Shown: in pieces, positions 10,614-21,892 of the stretch
Layout: the number at the start of each line of letters is the position of its first letter
How positions within the stretch are numbered: position 1 is the stretch's first letter
NCBI GenBank assembly: GCA_030323885.1
Contig: CM059194.1
Coordinates: forward strand, 25,547,363 to 25,611,362
Length of the DNA stretch: 64,000 bases
Source: Branchipolynoe longqiensis
Lineage: Eukaryota; Annelida; Polychaeta; Phyllodocida; Polynoidae
Reading direction: 5' to 3'
The notes under the pieces: generated by a model
The model's database searches: none
What the model was told of the DNA's origin: nothing
The model's input: only the letters and a program-made list of their open reading frames with translations
Position numbers and translations under genes: made by a program

Positions 10614-12432
10614 CTTGCCTTGGGAACGCCATCACTTCTCTTGACTCCAGCCCTATTAGTGCGTGACACGGTTGTGTTGGCCAGTCTGGAGCCACCACTA
10701 TCACCTTGGACCGATCCCTTCCAATCTTCCTGACGACCCTCAGTATTAGGCTGAATGGCAGAAAGCAATAAATGAACATATCTTTCCAGTTAAACGAAAA
10801 CACATCAGTCTTCCAACTATCTTGTTCTGGCTCCCAGCTGACATATTTTCCTAGTTTAGCATTTAGTCTTGAAGCAAACATATCTATCTCAGGAGTGCCC
10901 CATCTGCGCAAATTTCCTCAAAAATGTCTTCACTTAAGCTCCATTCTAGTTGATCCCTGAACTTTCTAGATCTTAGATCTGCCAGTACATTCTCTACTCC
11001 TGGTATGTGCGTGATCGACAGCCAGTTCCCATGCTCTTGCACCCATTCCCAAATCTTTAATATTTCTCTTAAACAGTCTTCCGATTTGGTTCCTCCCATG
11101 TTCTTCACATAGGCTAGCACTGTTGTATTATCTGTTCTCACCCTTATGTGAACATTCTTGAATTTTTTAGTCCAAAATATATGGCTCTCAACTCTAGAAC
11201 ATTTATGTGCATAAGCTCATCTGGATGCCAACGCCCACCAGTTTCAGCTGTGTCTGTGTGGGCCCCCCCATCCTGAATGAGACATATCTGTGAATAATTC
11301 CACCTGTGGGTGTCTCTCCTAATTTTCCTACAATTATTTAAATTCCTTAGCCACCAATTAATGTCTGCTAACCCTTCCTGGGAAATCCACATTTCACTCT
11401 CAAAGTCTCCTCTACTCCTCTTAAGAGCTTTAATCTTATGTCTTTCAATACTTTTAAAATGTACTCCTGCTTATTCCACCATTAGGCCCACCAATCCAGC
11501 TATCATCCTAATTTTATGTGTTTCTTCTCCTAACACCTCTCCTATTGCTTCTAGCATCTTTTCTTTCTTTTCTACTGTTTATTTAATCTGCATTCTCTCC
11601 GAATCTAGCTCAAACCCCAAAAACTTTAACTTTCTCATGGGTTCTAGTACCGACTTCTCCTGTTTTATCTTAAAACCTGTTTCTTGAAACTCTTCCAATT
11701 GTAAAATTGCTAGTTTACATTCTTTTTTAGTTCGGCCAATAACAAAACTACCATCCAAATAGGGGAACTCTATCAGCCCCATCTCCGCCAATTCTGCATA
11801 TATGGGTTTCAACAATTTTGTGAAAATACTTGGCCCTGGTGACAGCCCATTGGGTAATATTGGTACTCGAGTAACTTCCTGCTTAACTGGAATCTTAGGA
11901 ATTTCTAATGGGAATTCAATATTGGCACTGAATAATATGCATCTGTTAAATCTGCCCTCGCCATCCAATTCCCTTGCTCTATCAACTCTAACATTGTTTT
12001 CAAATTAAACATCTTAAAATGTTCATAATTTATCAGTTTATTTAATTCTGTCAAATCTAGAATCATTCTGAATTTTCCATTCGTTTTCGGTCTAAACAAA
12101 ATATTAGACACCCATTGGCCTGGACAATTTTCCACCACTTTTAATACTCTCTTCTCTAATAAAGAGTTCACTTCCTCCAAAATAAATCTCTTTTCTACCT
12201 CATCCATCCTAAACGGAAATGGTTCTCTCACCTGTACTGGTGTATTAATAAAGGGTATCGTTAGCCCCTCTACACACTTTAGAATCCACTTATCTGAAGT
12301 TAATTTCTTCCAATTATCTAAATAATTTATTATATTTCCTGCTACAAATTTTGTCTGTTCTTCATCATTTCTTACAAACTCCCCAGGTTCTGACATTAAT
12401 AATGAGATACCCACCTGACTATGGTAGCTCAC
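10558..12432 (-). pseudogene. DIRS reverse transcriptase, RNase H and downstream domain
   Basis: RT fingers and palm are clear: WKKLTSDKWILKCVEGL, VENCPGQWVSNILFRPKTNG, KFRMILDLTELNKLINYEHF and ARADLTDAYYSVPI (residue order from 12432 down). After a frame break near 11950 come LPNGLSPGPSIFTKLLKPIY and FPYLDGSFVIG. The usual YLDD catalytic box reads YLDG (GGT at 11750-11752, minus strand), a one-base change from Asp. RNase H follows: DELMHINVLELRAIYFGLKN, RTDNTTVLAYVKNMGGTKSE and LSITHIPGVENVLADLRSR. Then come WGTPEIDMFASRLNAKLGKY and VVAPDWPTQP, typical of DIRS pol. At least three frame changes separate these pieces, so the copy is dead. Confidence 0.85.
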
Positions 12433-12478
12433 TTTGGAAAACCCCGGCTGGAATTCCCTCTGCCTCTTGCACCTCTGG

Positions 12479-13893
12479 CTACTGATGGGACATTCCCATA
12501 CCTCTGAATGGCCTAAATCTACCGTTCCCCCTTCTGAAGTAAAGGTTACTGTGACTTCTCGCCTGGTTGTCTTGAAAAAATTTCCTTTTTCCCTTGTAAC
12601 CTCCAGAATTCATGCAGGTCTCGGATGCTCTCATTGATTTCATCAATTGTCTGTTCCTCTCGCCCAGATTGTCTCCCAGCAAGTACTCTGACGGCTCAAG
12701 TAAATCTCCGTACATGCCTCTTTTTTCTTTTATGATCTCCTTTCCTAGTCTTGAGTTTACCACTTTCTTGACAGGATTTATTATCCAACCTCATCTGGCT
12801 GTGGGTGCAGACCAACAGTCTTATCGCATTCAACATATGTATAGCATGATCATTTAACTCTGGGTCAGCTGACCCCATTGTAGAATTATGTCTAACACCG
12901 GTGCCACCGCCGTTAATGCTCCTACCACTCCTTTTGTTGCTGTCAACAGTGACGATTCACCATCCTTCCTGTCATCAGCAAAGCGTATCTCTTCATTCAG
13001 TGCCTGCACATGTGCACCCGCTACATCCTGTAATCCTGTATATTGTCTTGCTATTTCTCGTATCGTCTTCAATGGTTTTGGCCCGCTGTCATTTGGCCCT
13101 TCGTAAAAGTGCTGAATCACACCTGCCATCGACTCGCTGATTATCACTCTCAGTGCCACTGGCCTCCTAACAGTCTTGTACAGTTCTTGTATTTCAGTTA
13201 ATAAGGCTCCCTCGTGAAGCCCCGTATCCAACTTGAACTCCCTATGCGCTCTTGGCTTTGTTGTTGTTGCACTGGTTGCCGCCATCTTAGACGTAGCCGC
13301 CGTTGCCAGGGTTACCACCGTTTCCAGTGGGGCCACTTTTAGCTTCGAAGGTGCTTTGAAGCTGCTGAATGGTGAAGGCATAACAACCCCTTCTGCCTCC
13401 TTTTGTCTCTCTTTGCTCTCAAATCCTGCTCTCAATAACATCAAATGTTCATTCATATCTAAATCGAGCATAGAATTGCCCTCGTCTTCTTTATACACCA
13501 TATAATTATCCTCTTCTTACGTGTTGTACAGCGCATCCTGATCCATGTCATAGTCTGCACCATCACCCTGACTTAGATATGGTGCCTCAGTTGCCATGGC
13601 TCCCTCCCGCGACCATCTCACATGTTCCAAATCCAATCTTTTCTCATTTCCATTAATTCAGCGAACATCATCCTAAACTCAGACATCTCGCTTACTGACT
13701 CTTTACTCATACTTGGAATTGGTGAGCTCGGCTCAGGATTTTTATACCGTTGTTTTGATTTAGAATCTAACGTCATTACTTTCTTCTTTTGATTTGGTTT
13801 GTTCGAGCACATACTCGTCACCGACTCAGAGTCTGAACCGCTTATATTGTGCATAGCGGATTTCACATTAGACTGTACATCAGTCGACATCAT
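12479..13893 (-). pseudogene. DIRS gag-like region, several frame breaks
   Basis: Three pieces on the minus strand. A Ser/Lys-rich N-terminal piece (13893-13618). A 215-codon piece (13501-12854) with REFKLDTGLHEGALLTEIQE and YTGLQDVAGAHVQALNEEIR. A third piece (12763-12479) reads MVNSRLGKEIIKEKRGMYGD, then LLGDNLGERNRQL, and ends Gly/Arg/Phe-rich (RRGNGRFRPFRGMG). The last pattern, with an LFGDDL-like core and a GRxF tail, is what DIRS gag proteins show just before pol. Stops at 13618, 12854 and 12479 show decay. Confidence 0.7.
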
Positions 13894-13916
13894 TCATGCC
13901 ATAACTATCACTTAAC

Positions 13917-15292
13917 AACAGGAGAATCAAACTGGCCATGCACTATGTAGTCAAGATAAAAACTAATGCATTGAATCCTGCACACAATTGTCTATTCGAG
14001 CAACATGACGAATCCAGGTATGAAGCAAGGCCGAATTACAACTGGCCACTGAGGCTCCAAATGAAACCTCATTTGGTGGCCTTAGGCGTGGATTTGGACG
14101 TGTTGGAGGATGCCAAAGTCCCATAACATCCCCCATGGTCATTGAGCAAGCCGTTGGTTATCCTCCGACTCACGGAACTGAGGAAGTCTGGGACACATCC
14201 ACTCGAATACCAAAGACTGCACACAGTGATTCAAGGCCAGTTTGCAGACCACCTCTCCATATACACTGATGGTTCGAAAGACCAAAGCTGGGTAGCTGCT
14301 GTGGCAGTCTGCCGATGGAAAAAGTTTGGTTTACGCTTGCCCGATCAGAGCTCGATTTTCACTGCAGAAGCCCAAGCAATCCTTCTCGCATTGGAGGGTA
14401 TCAAGGTATCCAACCACACCAACTATGTTATATACAGTGATTCGTTCTCCTGCCTCCTGTCTGTTGCTGGACTGAAAACGGATCACCCTATTCTAGCAAT
14501 GGTCATATAAAATGAACCAACTGGCAACAGATGGGTATGACATCCACCTGTGCTGGGTGTCTGGCCATGCCGGCATACAAGGAAACAAACAAGCTGATCG
14601 GGCTGCGAAGAAGGCCCTGAACTGTGATCGTGAACCGTGTCTGATTCCTCACTCTGATCCTGAACCACTAATAGCCACTCACATAAAATCCAAATGGCAA
14701 TATGAGTGGGATGAAAACAATAATAAACTTAAAGAAATTGAACCATCTGGGGGAAAACCACCACATACTCATGTGGGAGGTCGGCGGGACCAAGTGGTTC
14801 TTAGCCGCTGCCGTATTGGGCACTCGTGGCTTACACATGCTTTTCTGCTCAAGGGGGAGCCTCCCCCTGAATGTATTGGGTGTCAGTCCCCACTGACACT
14901 CAAACACATTTGACTAAGTTGTGTTGATTTTTTGGCCCTGCGCCAACAATTTTACGCTGCAGACAGTATGCATGACCTTTTTACTAAAGTAAAACAGAAA
15001 ACATTTTAGCCTTTTTGAGGACAGCTGGTCTGTACCACCTCAAATAGTTTGCTAAATAAATTCTAACAATTATTAATAAACTTTTCTTTTTTTACGGGAA
15101 TTTGTTTCCCTCGGCCACAAATATATAATTGTGACCTTTTTAATTTAATGAGTGTCTATTGGCACATAATTTATTGTCTGCTTTTATATGTAAAAGCGAA
15201 GGTTTGAACAAAAAACAAACATTTCTCACCGTGAATATGGCCTATGCTGCCGACACGGCGTAAAGCAACTACCAATCAATCAAAAAAAATAT
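13917..15292 (+). pseudogene. I/Nimb-like LINE, 5'-truncated, RNase H and 3' end
   Basis: The frame RIKLAMHYVVKIKTNALNPA leads into an RNase H domain with LSIYTDGSKDQSWVAAVAV, FTAEAQAILLALEG and YVIYSDSFSCLLSV. After a stop and frame change at about 14510 it continues with IHLCWVSGHAGIQGNKQADR, and a C-terminal Cys/His region (RCRIGHSWLTHAFLLKGEPP, CIGCQSPLTLKHI). D-E-D-D positions of RNase H are visible (TDGS, TAEA, YSDS, KQAD). The 3' end at 15240-15292 has GCCGACACGGCGTAAAGCAA followed by AATC repeats, as in I-clade elements. Stops make it a fossil. Its left end abuts the DIRS gag start. Confidence 0.8.
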
Positions 15293-15683
15293 AACCTGTT
15301 GTAGCTTCAATACACAGTAATTAGCAAGCCTTTGGCGACCACACCGTCTACTAATCATGTATACGTGATACATGTGTTTGTTCCGGCTGAGAGGTGAACA
15401 GCACCGACTCTCGCTGTCTTCGTTCTGTAACGACAAGCTTTTAGGTTGGTCATTTCTCAAAATCAAATCATCATCCAACCACAATGTAACTTACACACCA
15501 ACTTTCATAATCCATAACATACTGGTTCGTTGTCAAACTTACCTTTAAATTATGTCCTCCTCCAATTTGATCTGACTCCTCCGCTGCCGAGTTGCTCACT
15601 GAAGCTACTTCCGGACTGCGTGGGATTGTTCTCTCCCCGGGTACTTAACTTCCGGTTTCCGGAAGATGAAGTAAGAATCAAGC

Positions 15684-15778
15684 ATAAGGGCTATGATGAT
15701 AGAACTAAAGGATGAAACAAGTTGTAGTTTTCAGCAGCTTTTCTCTTTATTGAAGATCTGGTCATCTGCTTTTACCAT
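15684..15778. repeat. Dispersed repeat, second copy of 8160-8285
   Basis: AATCAAGCATAAGGGCTATG, GATAGAACTAAAGGATGAAAC and TTTTCTCTTTATTGAAGATC match 8160-8285 in order. The remaining 15293-15949 shows no gene. Confidence 0.55.
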
Positions 15779-15949
15779 GTATTCGTTACTTGCATATTCA
15801 CTATATTCAAATAAACTATTTAAATAGTGCAACTATTAACATCATTGCACTTAGAACGTTTAAGAATAGGCAGTGGCTATTCGTATGGGACCGTATCAAT
15901 AGCCGGAGTGCTTATTAGTACGGCAGTAGTCACATGACTAGCTTTGACC

Positions 15950-16361
15950 TAGATACAAGATTCACCCCGTACTTGTAGTACACGGGTGAACGACAACGTA
16001 GTCTAAATATTGGCGAAAATAGCTTTAGTATGGAACAGGAAGTAGAATGCCTGGCTCCAATATCAAATGGATACTTATATCGGCACAGAGTTCGTGAAAT
16101 GGGAGATAATGCAAAAAGACAATATGGCGGCGATAGAACGCCGTCAATTTCACTTTTAAAGTCTATTAAACTAGATGGTTTATTATATTTTTCAACTCAA
16201 AAGTAGCGGGGAAATATGAAGACATATAAAGAATAAGTTTTGCTTCTTACGCTTAGATTGTGAAATTAGGCTCTCATTTCATTTCCACACTTTTTTGCCA
16301 GCTTTTATACAGGGTTGGTATTCACCCGTGTACTGCAAGTATAGGGTGAATCCTTTATCTA
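15950..16361 (+). mobile_element. Mutator-like MITE, full copy, 9-bp duplication
   Basis: Begins TAGATACAAGATTCACCCCG and ends GGGTGAATCCTTTATCTA. It is flanked by a perfect 9-bp duplication, GCTTTGACC, at 15941-15949 and 16362-16370. Each end is itself a small hairpin (TTCACCC...GGGTGAA). The interior carries GGTGAAATGGGAGA, an AAAAAGACAA...GGCGG stretch and CAACTCAAAAGTAGCGGG. No ORF. Same orientation as 17860 and 41166. Confidence 0.92.
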
Positions 16362-16363
16362 GC

Positions 16364-16435
16364 TTTGACCTAATCATAAGATGAAACAATCCTAACCCTA
16401 ACCAACCCTTATCCTAACCTTAACCCTTATCTTAA
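16364..16435. repeat. Telomere-like CCTAACCCTAACC tract within an inverted-repeat arm
   Basis: Degenerate CCTAA/CCTTAA repeats follow TTTGACCTAATCATAAGATG. The arm 16364-16404 recurs inverted at 17682-17720, so the two face each other across a LINE 3' end and a MITE. Interstitial, not a chromosome end. Confidence 0.65.
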
Positions 16436-16675
16436 CAGCTCTTCAATACAATGCCAACTTAATTAGAAATCAATCAAACTGCAGTGCACAATCATTAAAA
16501 AGGCAGCTTGACAAGGTGTTAACAACAAGACCAGATGAACCACAGATTCCAGGATACACACAGCTAATGCCAGCAGATTCAAAACTCATTACTGCACATG
16601 TGGTGGGCCCTGATGGTGGAGTCTACGACTTGGCCTGAGCATATAGCTCAAACATTCTAATCTAATCTAATCTAA
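16436..16675 (+). pseudogene. Non-LTR retrotransposon 3' end, second copy
   Basis: Matches 8310-8575 (CAGCTCTTCAATACAATGCC through GTGGGCCCTGATGGTGGAGT and the TGA), with indels that break the frame. It ends in five TCTAA-type units. Confidence 0.7.
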
Positions 16676-16682
16676 CCCCCCC

Positions 16683-16733
16683 ATCGTGATATGACCTGAG
16701 ATGTTGCTATGACATAAAACAACAAACAAACAA
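16683..16733 (+). repeat. SINE-1 tail-only fragment
   Basis: TCGTGATATGACCTGAGATG, then TTGCTATGACATAAAACAAC and AAACAAAC: the last 50 bp of the SINE, placed just after the LINE tail. Confidence 0.75.
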
Positions 16734-17080
16734 AGTTACCCTAACCCTACCGCGATGGGGATACAACAGGATATGACGCGATACAGTAGTGCCATACTAA
16801 TAAGCGCCCTGGCTTTTCATACTGTCCTGTACGAATAGCAACTTCCTTAAGGGCAAGCCATCGGATAGATCAGCTAAAATTTCAAAACACAACAAACAGT
16901 ATTTAAATGTAAGCTCTTTCAACCGATCTTCCTGAGACAAACTCAAATATGTTGTAATTTTGAAAATATCCTAATAGGGGAGAAAGTTATGGCATTTCTA
17001 ATGTCGGCTGAATTGTTAAATTTAGTCTGGATTCACCATTATAATAAACTGTGACCCTTGCCACATTGTTACAGCTTTGT

Positions 17081-17496
17081 TAGATAAGATTCACCCTGTA
17101 CTTCCAGTACAGGTGTGAAAACCAACCCATTAGAAAAGCTGGCGAAGAATTTCGACATGCTGGGTTAATTAACTGAGCTGGTAAATTCTTAATTTAAGAA
17201 GCACAATATATTCTTTATGTACGTCTTCATATTTACCCGCTACTTTTGAGTTGGAAAATATAATAAAACATATACTTTAATGCAATTTAAAAGTGAAATC
17301 AATGGCGTTCTCTGGCCACCATCTTGTCTTTTTGCATTCTCTCCCATTTCACCAACTCTGGGTTGATATAAGTAACCATTTGACACTGGTGCCAGGCATT
17401 CTACTTCCTGTTCCATACTAAAGCTATTTTCGCCCGTATTTAGACTACGTTGTCTTTCACCCCTGTACTGTAAGTACGGGGTGAATCTTTTATCTA
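17081..17496 (-). mobile_element. Mutator-like MITE, full copy, inverted
   Basis: Same family as 15950 but in opposite orientation (CTTCATATTTACCCGCTACTT and GGCCACCATCTTGTCTTTTTG are complements of the interior). Flanks CAGCTTTGT (17072-17080) and CAGCTTCGT (17497-17505) form a 9-bp duplication with one mismatch, which suggests some age. Confidence 0.9.
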
Positions 17497-17681
17497 CAGC
17501 TTCGTATGCTCTAAGTATTTTGATTTTGGTATTTTGATGTGTATTTTCGGTGAGATTAGGTCATGTTATTTCCAGTGATATAAAATTTATGAAAATATTC
17601 CAATGCAGAAGTACTTTAATCAAGGCCGTAATCGTGAAAATGCAGGAACATTTTACTATAGACTATAGTCTGGATTCACCA

Positions 17682-17752
17682 TGGTTAGGGTTAGGATTGT
17701 TTCATCTTATGATTAGGTCAAATCTAGATAAAGGATTCACCCTATACTTGCC
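17682..17752. repeat. Inverted-repeat arm plus an isolated MITE terminus
   Basis: 17682-17720 is the inverted partner of 16364-16404. It is followed by TCTAGATAAAGGATTCACCC, a lone left terminus of the 9-bp-duplication family without its partner. Confidence 0.65.
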
Positions 17753-17859
17753 CCTAGCAAAATCTGACAAACCTAATTATTGGTACTGGAGAGATCAGTG
17801 CCTATCTAGAGGGTTCGAGCTCAAATAATCCATTATATAATGCCAGGCAGGGAAGGGAT

Positions 17860-18267
17860 TAGATAAAAGATTCACCCGGTACTTGTAGTACACGGGTGAA
17901 GACCAGCCTTATATAAATACAGGCGAAAATAGCGTTAGTATGGAAGATGACCTAGAAACTGTGGCTCCAGTATCAAATGGGTACCCATGTAGGCACAGAG
18001 TTGGTGAAATGGGAGAGAATGCAAAAAGACAAGATGGCGGCCGCAGAACGCCGTCGATTTCACTTTTAAATCTTATTAAACTAGATATTATATTATATTT
18101 TTCAACTCAAAGGTAGCGGGCTAATAATAAAACAGATGTAAAGAATAATTGTTGCTTCTTAGATTGTTAAATTAGGCCCTCAATTCTTTGACCCGCATTT
18201 TCGGCACCTTTTACATAGGGTTGGTTTGCACCACTACTGCAGCAGTACGGGGTGAATCTTGTATCTA
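17860..18267 (+). mobile_element. Mutator-like MITE, full copy, perfect 9-bp duplication
   Basis: TAGATAAAAGATTCACCCGG to GGGTGAATCTTGTATCTA, flanked by GGAAGGGAT at 17851-17859 and 18268-18276. The interior carries the family's GGTGAAATGGGAGA and AAAAAGACAAGATGGCGGCC. Confidence 0.93.
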
Positions 18268-18323
18268 GGAAGGGATAAGCTGAATTACACAGGTTATAAG
18301 GCACTGTCAAAGAGATTCCAAAT

Positions 18324-18408
18324 CACTATTACTAATAGTATTAGTATTGCTGGAATTCACTATTACTATTAGTAGTATTACTATTAGTACAACTAGTATT
18401 AGTCTAAG
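18324..18408. repeat. ATT/ACT trinucleotide tract
   Basis: Imperfect CACTATTACTAATAGTATTA type repeats with local dyad symmetry. Confidence 0.8.
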
Positions 18409-18517
18409 TAGATTTTGTGACGTTTTCATTGGGAACCTCAGTCTCAGTGAACTGTTTCTCATCATTAAACTGTCTGCTTCAATCCCGACTCGACAAGTTT
18501 TGGATACAAGAACGATA

Positions 18518-18554
18518 CAGGTTACCTAGATACGACTTTTATCTAGGTAACCTG
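18518..18554. repeat. 37-bp near-perfect hairpin
   Basis: CAGGTTACCTAGATA and TATCTAGGTAACCTG are exact complements around a 7-bp loop. The inner parts, TAGATA and TATCTA, equal the outermost bases of the 9-bp-duplication MITE. A right MITE terminus (GTACGGGGTGAATCTTTTATC) follows at 18573-18594. Confidence 0.7.
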
Positions 18555-19028
18555 TTAAAAAGAGACATGCAAGTACGGGGTGAATCTTTTATCGACAGAT
18601 TACCATAACCGTTCTTCACAAAGAAACAAAATCAATTGTACGACCGGAATAACAACTCAACAGGCAACCAGCCAAATTCCGTATATTTGGTATCAAGGTG
18701 TCAAGATACACACGTTCTCTTGTTACAGTTAGGAATCTATGGGGTTTAATTATGTATTCACAAACAATGCAATGGAAACATTGGCGATTGGGCAAGCACA
18801 CACATTGCAAAAACACAATCATACAACGAGCTGAAATTTAGTGCATTTGACAGTTTTATTTTCAGTTTGAACATAAATAAAATGATCAATTCAATTAAAG
18901 TATTTCTCTATTGGCCCTCAACTGTTTTGAAAACCAGGGCTATACACGATAACACGGTTTGGCCATATATGGGCATGTCCTAATTTCGCGAGAACGAGGC
19001 CACTTCCGGATATAGGTAAACAAAGCCC

Positions 19029-19690
19029 TGATAGCCTTGAGTTTGCCGGAACGCACAGTGCAAAGCAGTAGTTTTATTCAAAATTAAGAGAAATCGAGAA
19101 CCCTAGCCATATCAATTTAATATAATCTTTTTGTTAAACATGTTTTCTATATGTATTCCAATTAGTTTGTTTCTAGGTGGTGTACTTTTAGAGATATTTA
19201 ACGTTTTCTGTATGAAGATTGCTCACTGCCATTGACAATGCATTGCTGAGATTGCGTTTGCCGGTACGCGCAGTGCAAACCGTTAGTTTTATTAACAATT
19301 AATAGAAATCCAGAACCCTAACCTTATCAATTTAATATAATCCGTTTGTTAAACATGTTTTCTATGTGTATTTCAATTAGTTTGTTTCTAGGTGGTGTAC
19401 TTTTAGAGATATTTAACGTTTTCTCTCTGAAAATTGCTCACTGCCATTGACAATGCATTGAGTATGCCGGTACCAGCAGTGCAAAACGTCAGTTTTATTC
19501 AAAATGAATAGAAATCCAGAACCCTAACCATATCAATTTAATATAATCTTTTTGGTAAACATGTTTTCTATGTGTATTCCAATCAGTTTGTTTCTAGGTG
19601 TTGTACTTTTAGAGATATTTAACTTTTTCTCTCTGAAGATTGCTCACTGCCACACTGATGATACTGCCATGTGCGTTTGTGTACCTGCAA
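19029..19690. repeat. Tandem repeat of about 205 bp, three units
   Basis: Units start near 19040, 19256 and 19462 with a TTGCCGG(A/T)ACGC-type block. They continue through AGAACCCTA, ATTTAATATAATC, GTTTGTTTCTAGGTG and GACAATGCATTG. The same sequence occurs inverted as two units at 41930-42300. Confidence 0.8.
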
Positions 19691-20712
19691 ACAGGAATTA
19701 GGTCAAGATGGCCACCAAACCGTGTTTAGGTGTATTCTCAGAATAATAAGTAAATTCTGAAATGTGAGTCACGTGACAGTGACGTCACTCGTCAAGGTGT
19801 CTATTCAAATGCCTACCTGTAGGCTGTAACCATATAGAAATTCTTGATCGATAAAACCACATTTAACACAATTTTGACGAGGTAAACTACCGGATTATGC
19901 TGAATTTTATGCTTAACGATAATGAACTGAATAGAATTCCGAGAGGCTTCCTTTTATGGTTTACCAATGTTTCACAATAAACATCCCATGGTCATGGATG
20001 ATCATGATCATGATGGGGCTTTCGGGAATATAAAATGGATACCCGATGATGTGCAAGTTAATCTGGGAAATACCGTAAAAACCCACACAAAATAATGTGT
20101 GTGGTAGCTGTGGAACAGTTTATATGGTACTTACCGTCTTCGGCGTGCCGGTGTGGGAGAGCGGTTTGGTTAAAAGGTCGAAACAACAGTTCAAGTAACT
20201 CGCTGGCTTAACGGTAAAACTAAAAGTGTAGAATGTTGTATGGTGACGAATTAACGTTCCACCTAGTCGGGTCCCAGTAACCACAATTGCCGCTAGGTGC
20301 CGTCTGACTGCATCCACATAGTCGGGTTCCAGTACCCACTCTGTATTTCTATGGAACCTAGTCGAGAAGTCGGGTTCCAGTTCTCATGTTTTCCGCTAGG
20401 TGCCTCCACATGAGTCCTGCACAGAGGACATCGAGGAAACGAACGAGCTGAGCTATATACACATATAGTGGCAAATTGCTGAACTAATACTTTTGTAAAC
20501 AGAGTAGTGATCAAAATGATTCAAACACGTTTTTAAGACTATCTATGATCACTGCACACACATATGCTTAAATTAGGAGCTATGACAGATGAACATTCAT
20601 AGTTATCATCTTATATAATGTATAAATTATCATAATGTTTAGATTGCAAAATGATGTGGATATATGAACCCAGTTTCCCAACACTTTTTCTTAGGGTGTT
20701 TAGGAACATGTC
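19691..20712. other. No gene; short repeated TCGGGTTCCAG blocks
   Basis: GTCGGGT(T/C)CCAGT occurs at about 20268, 20324 and 20370, and CCGCTAGGTGCC at 20290 and 20392, suggesting a small decayed repeat. A GATCATGATCATGAT palindrome lies at about 19999. Several 60-79 codon minus-strand frames are not supported by anything else. Confidence 0.4.
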
Positions 20713-21747
20713 CTGAGCCCGTATGCATGGAGCGGTGTTAGCGAGCCAAACCGCATTTAGGGCGGGATTTCTGATTTGGTGCCGAAAAGTTGGTATGCAT
20801 GTTAGGCCTAACACCGCGAGTTTAAACTCAGAAATTCTAACTCTGCTCATAGCAGGTTTACAGCGGTGTTAGTGTTAGGTTAGTGTGAGGATGGTGCCCA
20901 AATCTATTCAATGCTATCATATTTGACAGAATTAAATACGCAATAAGTGAAATTTAATCAAATTAACCCTAAAAACAAAGCGATTTTAACGCTGACGCCG
21001 CATCGGCGGTGATATTAATATTGTCGAATCGACGAATGTAAAGTAAACAAATCGCCGTTGCCGCTTCGACGTTGATATCCATACTGTCCCATATCAACAA
21101 AACACACACACCACAGCTGCCGCATGGGCCAATATATTAAACCCAAATCTATTCAATGCTATCATATTTAACAGAATTACATATGCAATAAGTGAAATTT
21201 GATTAAATTAACCCTAAAATCGAAGCGAGATTAACGCTGATGCCGCAACGGCGGCGATGTTAATATTTTCGAATCGACGAATGTAAAGTAAACAAATCGC
21301 CGCCGCCGCCGCCGCCACCGCCTATATATTAGGCCCAAATCTATTCAATGCTGTCATATTTAACAGAAGTACGTACGCCATAAGTGAAATTTGATCAATT
21401 TAACCCTAAATCCAAACCGATATTAACACCGCTGCCGCATTGGCGGCGTTATTCATATTGTCAAATCGACGAATGTAAAGTAAACAAATCGCCGCCACTG
21501 CCTCAGTAACAAGCCCGCTGGTTCCCAGTGGGTAGAGAAGGCAATATATTAGGCCCAAGCAGGTGCTCGCCGGCAACAGGCTCAGAGAAATTTCCATAAT
21601 GAATAAATTAATTCACATATAGCAAACACTCACCGTTTAGGCGCCCATGCATACGGCTTGACATAGTTCTCGATGACGCCGATAAACGGTGATAGCTACC
21701 TGGTGTTAGAGGCTTAACACCACACGCTCCATGCATACGGGCCCTGG
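20713..21747. mobile_element. Inverted-repeat element with GCCCGTATGCATGGAGC ends
   Basis: The left end CTGAGCCCGTATGCATGGAG and the right end GCTCCATGCATACGGGCCC are inverted. The interior is three tandem units of about 200 bp (near 20905, 21133 and 21335), each with CAAATCTATTCAATGCT, AATAAGTGAAATTT, TTAACCCTAAA and a CGGCGGCGAT/ACAAATCGCCG block. A related element with the same kind of ends is at 55754-56490. No target duplication could be fixed. Confidence 0.7.
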
Positions 21748-21892
21748 AGACAGTGTTGTGAGAGTAACAACAGAAGCCACTGCAGTTAGGCCTATGAGAA
21801 ATACTCTTTAATATCACTCATTGATATGAATTTGCTAAAAGAAAGATAACTCATTTCCTACAATATGTCATCCAACGTCATTTAAGGGCCTG

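Larger units (their letters stand above)
9223..13893 (-). mobile_element. DIRS-type tyrosine-recombinase retrotransposon, decayed
   Basis: On the minus strand the order is gag (13893-12479), reverse transcriptase with RNase H (12432-10558) and tyrosine recombinase (10613-9223), the order of DIRS elements. All three are broken by frameshifts and stops. A SINE sits in the recombinase. The 5' side is cut off by, or joined to, a plus-strand LINE fragment at 13917, and no inverted terminal repeat is found there, so the element is probably 5'-truncated. It carries no host function. Confidence 0.85.

Noticed and set aside
11310..11687. 125-codon plus-strand frame
   Set aside because: Shadow of the minus-strand DIRS reverse transcriptase and RNase H.
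16391..16435. True telomere or chromosome end
   Set aside because: Short, degenerate and interstitial, with ordinary sequence on both sides.
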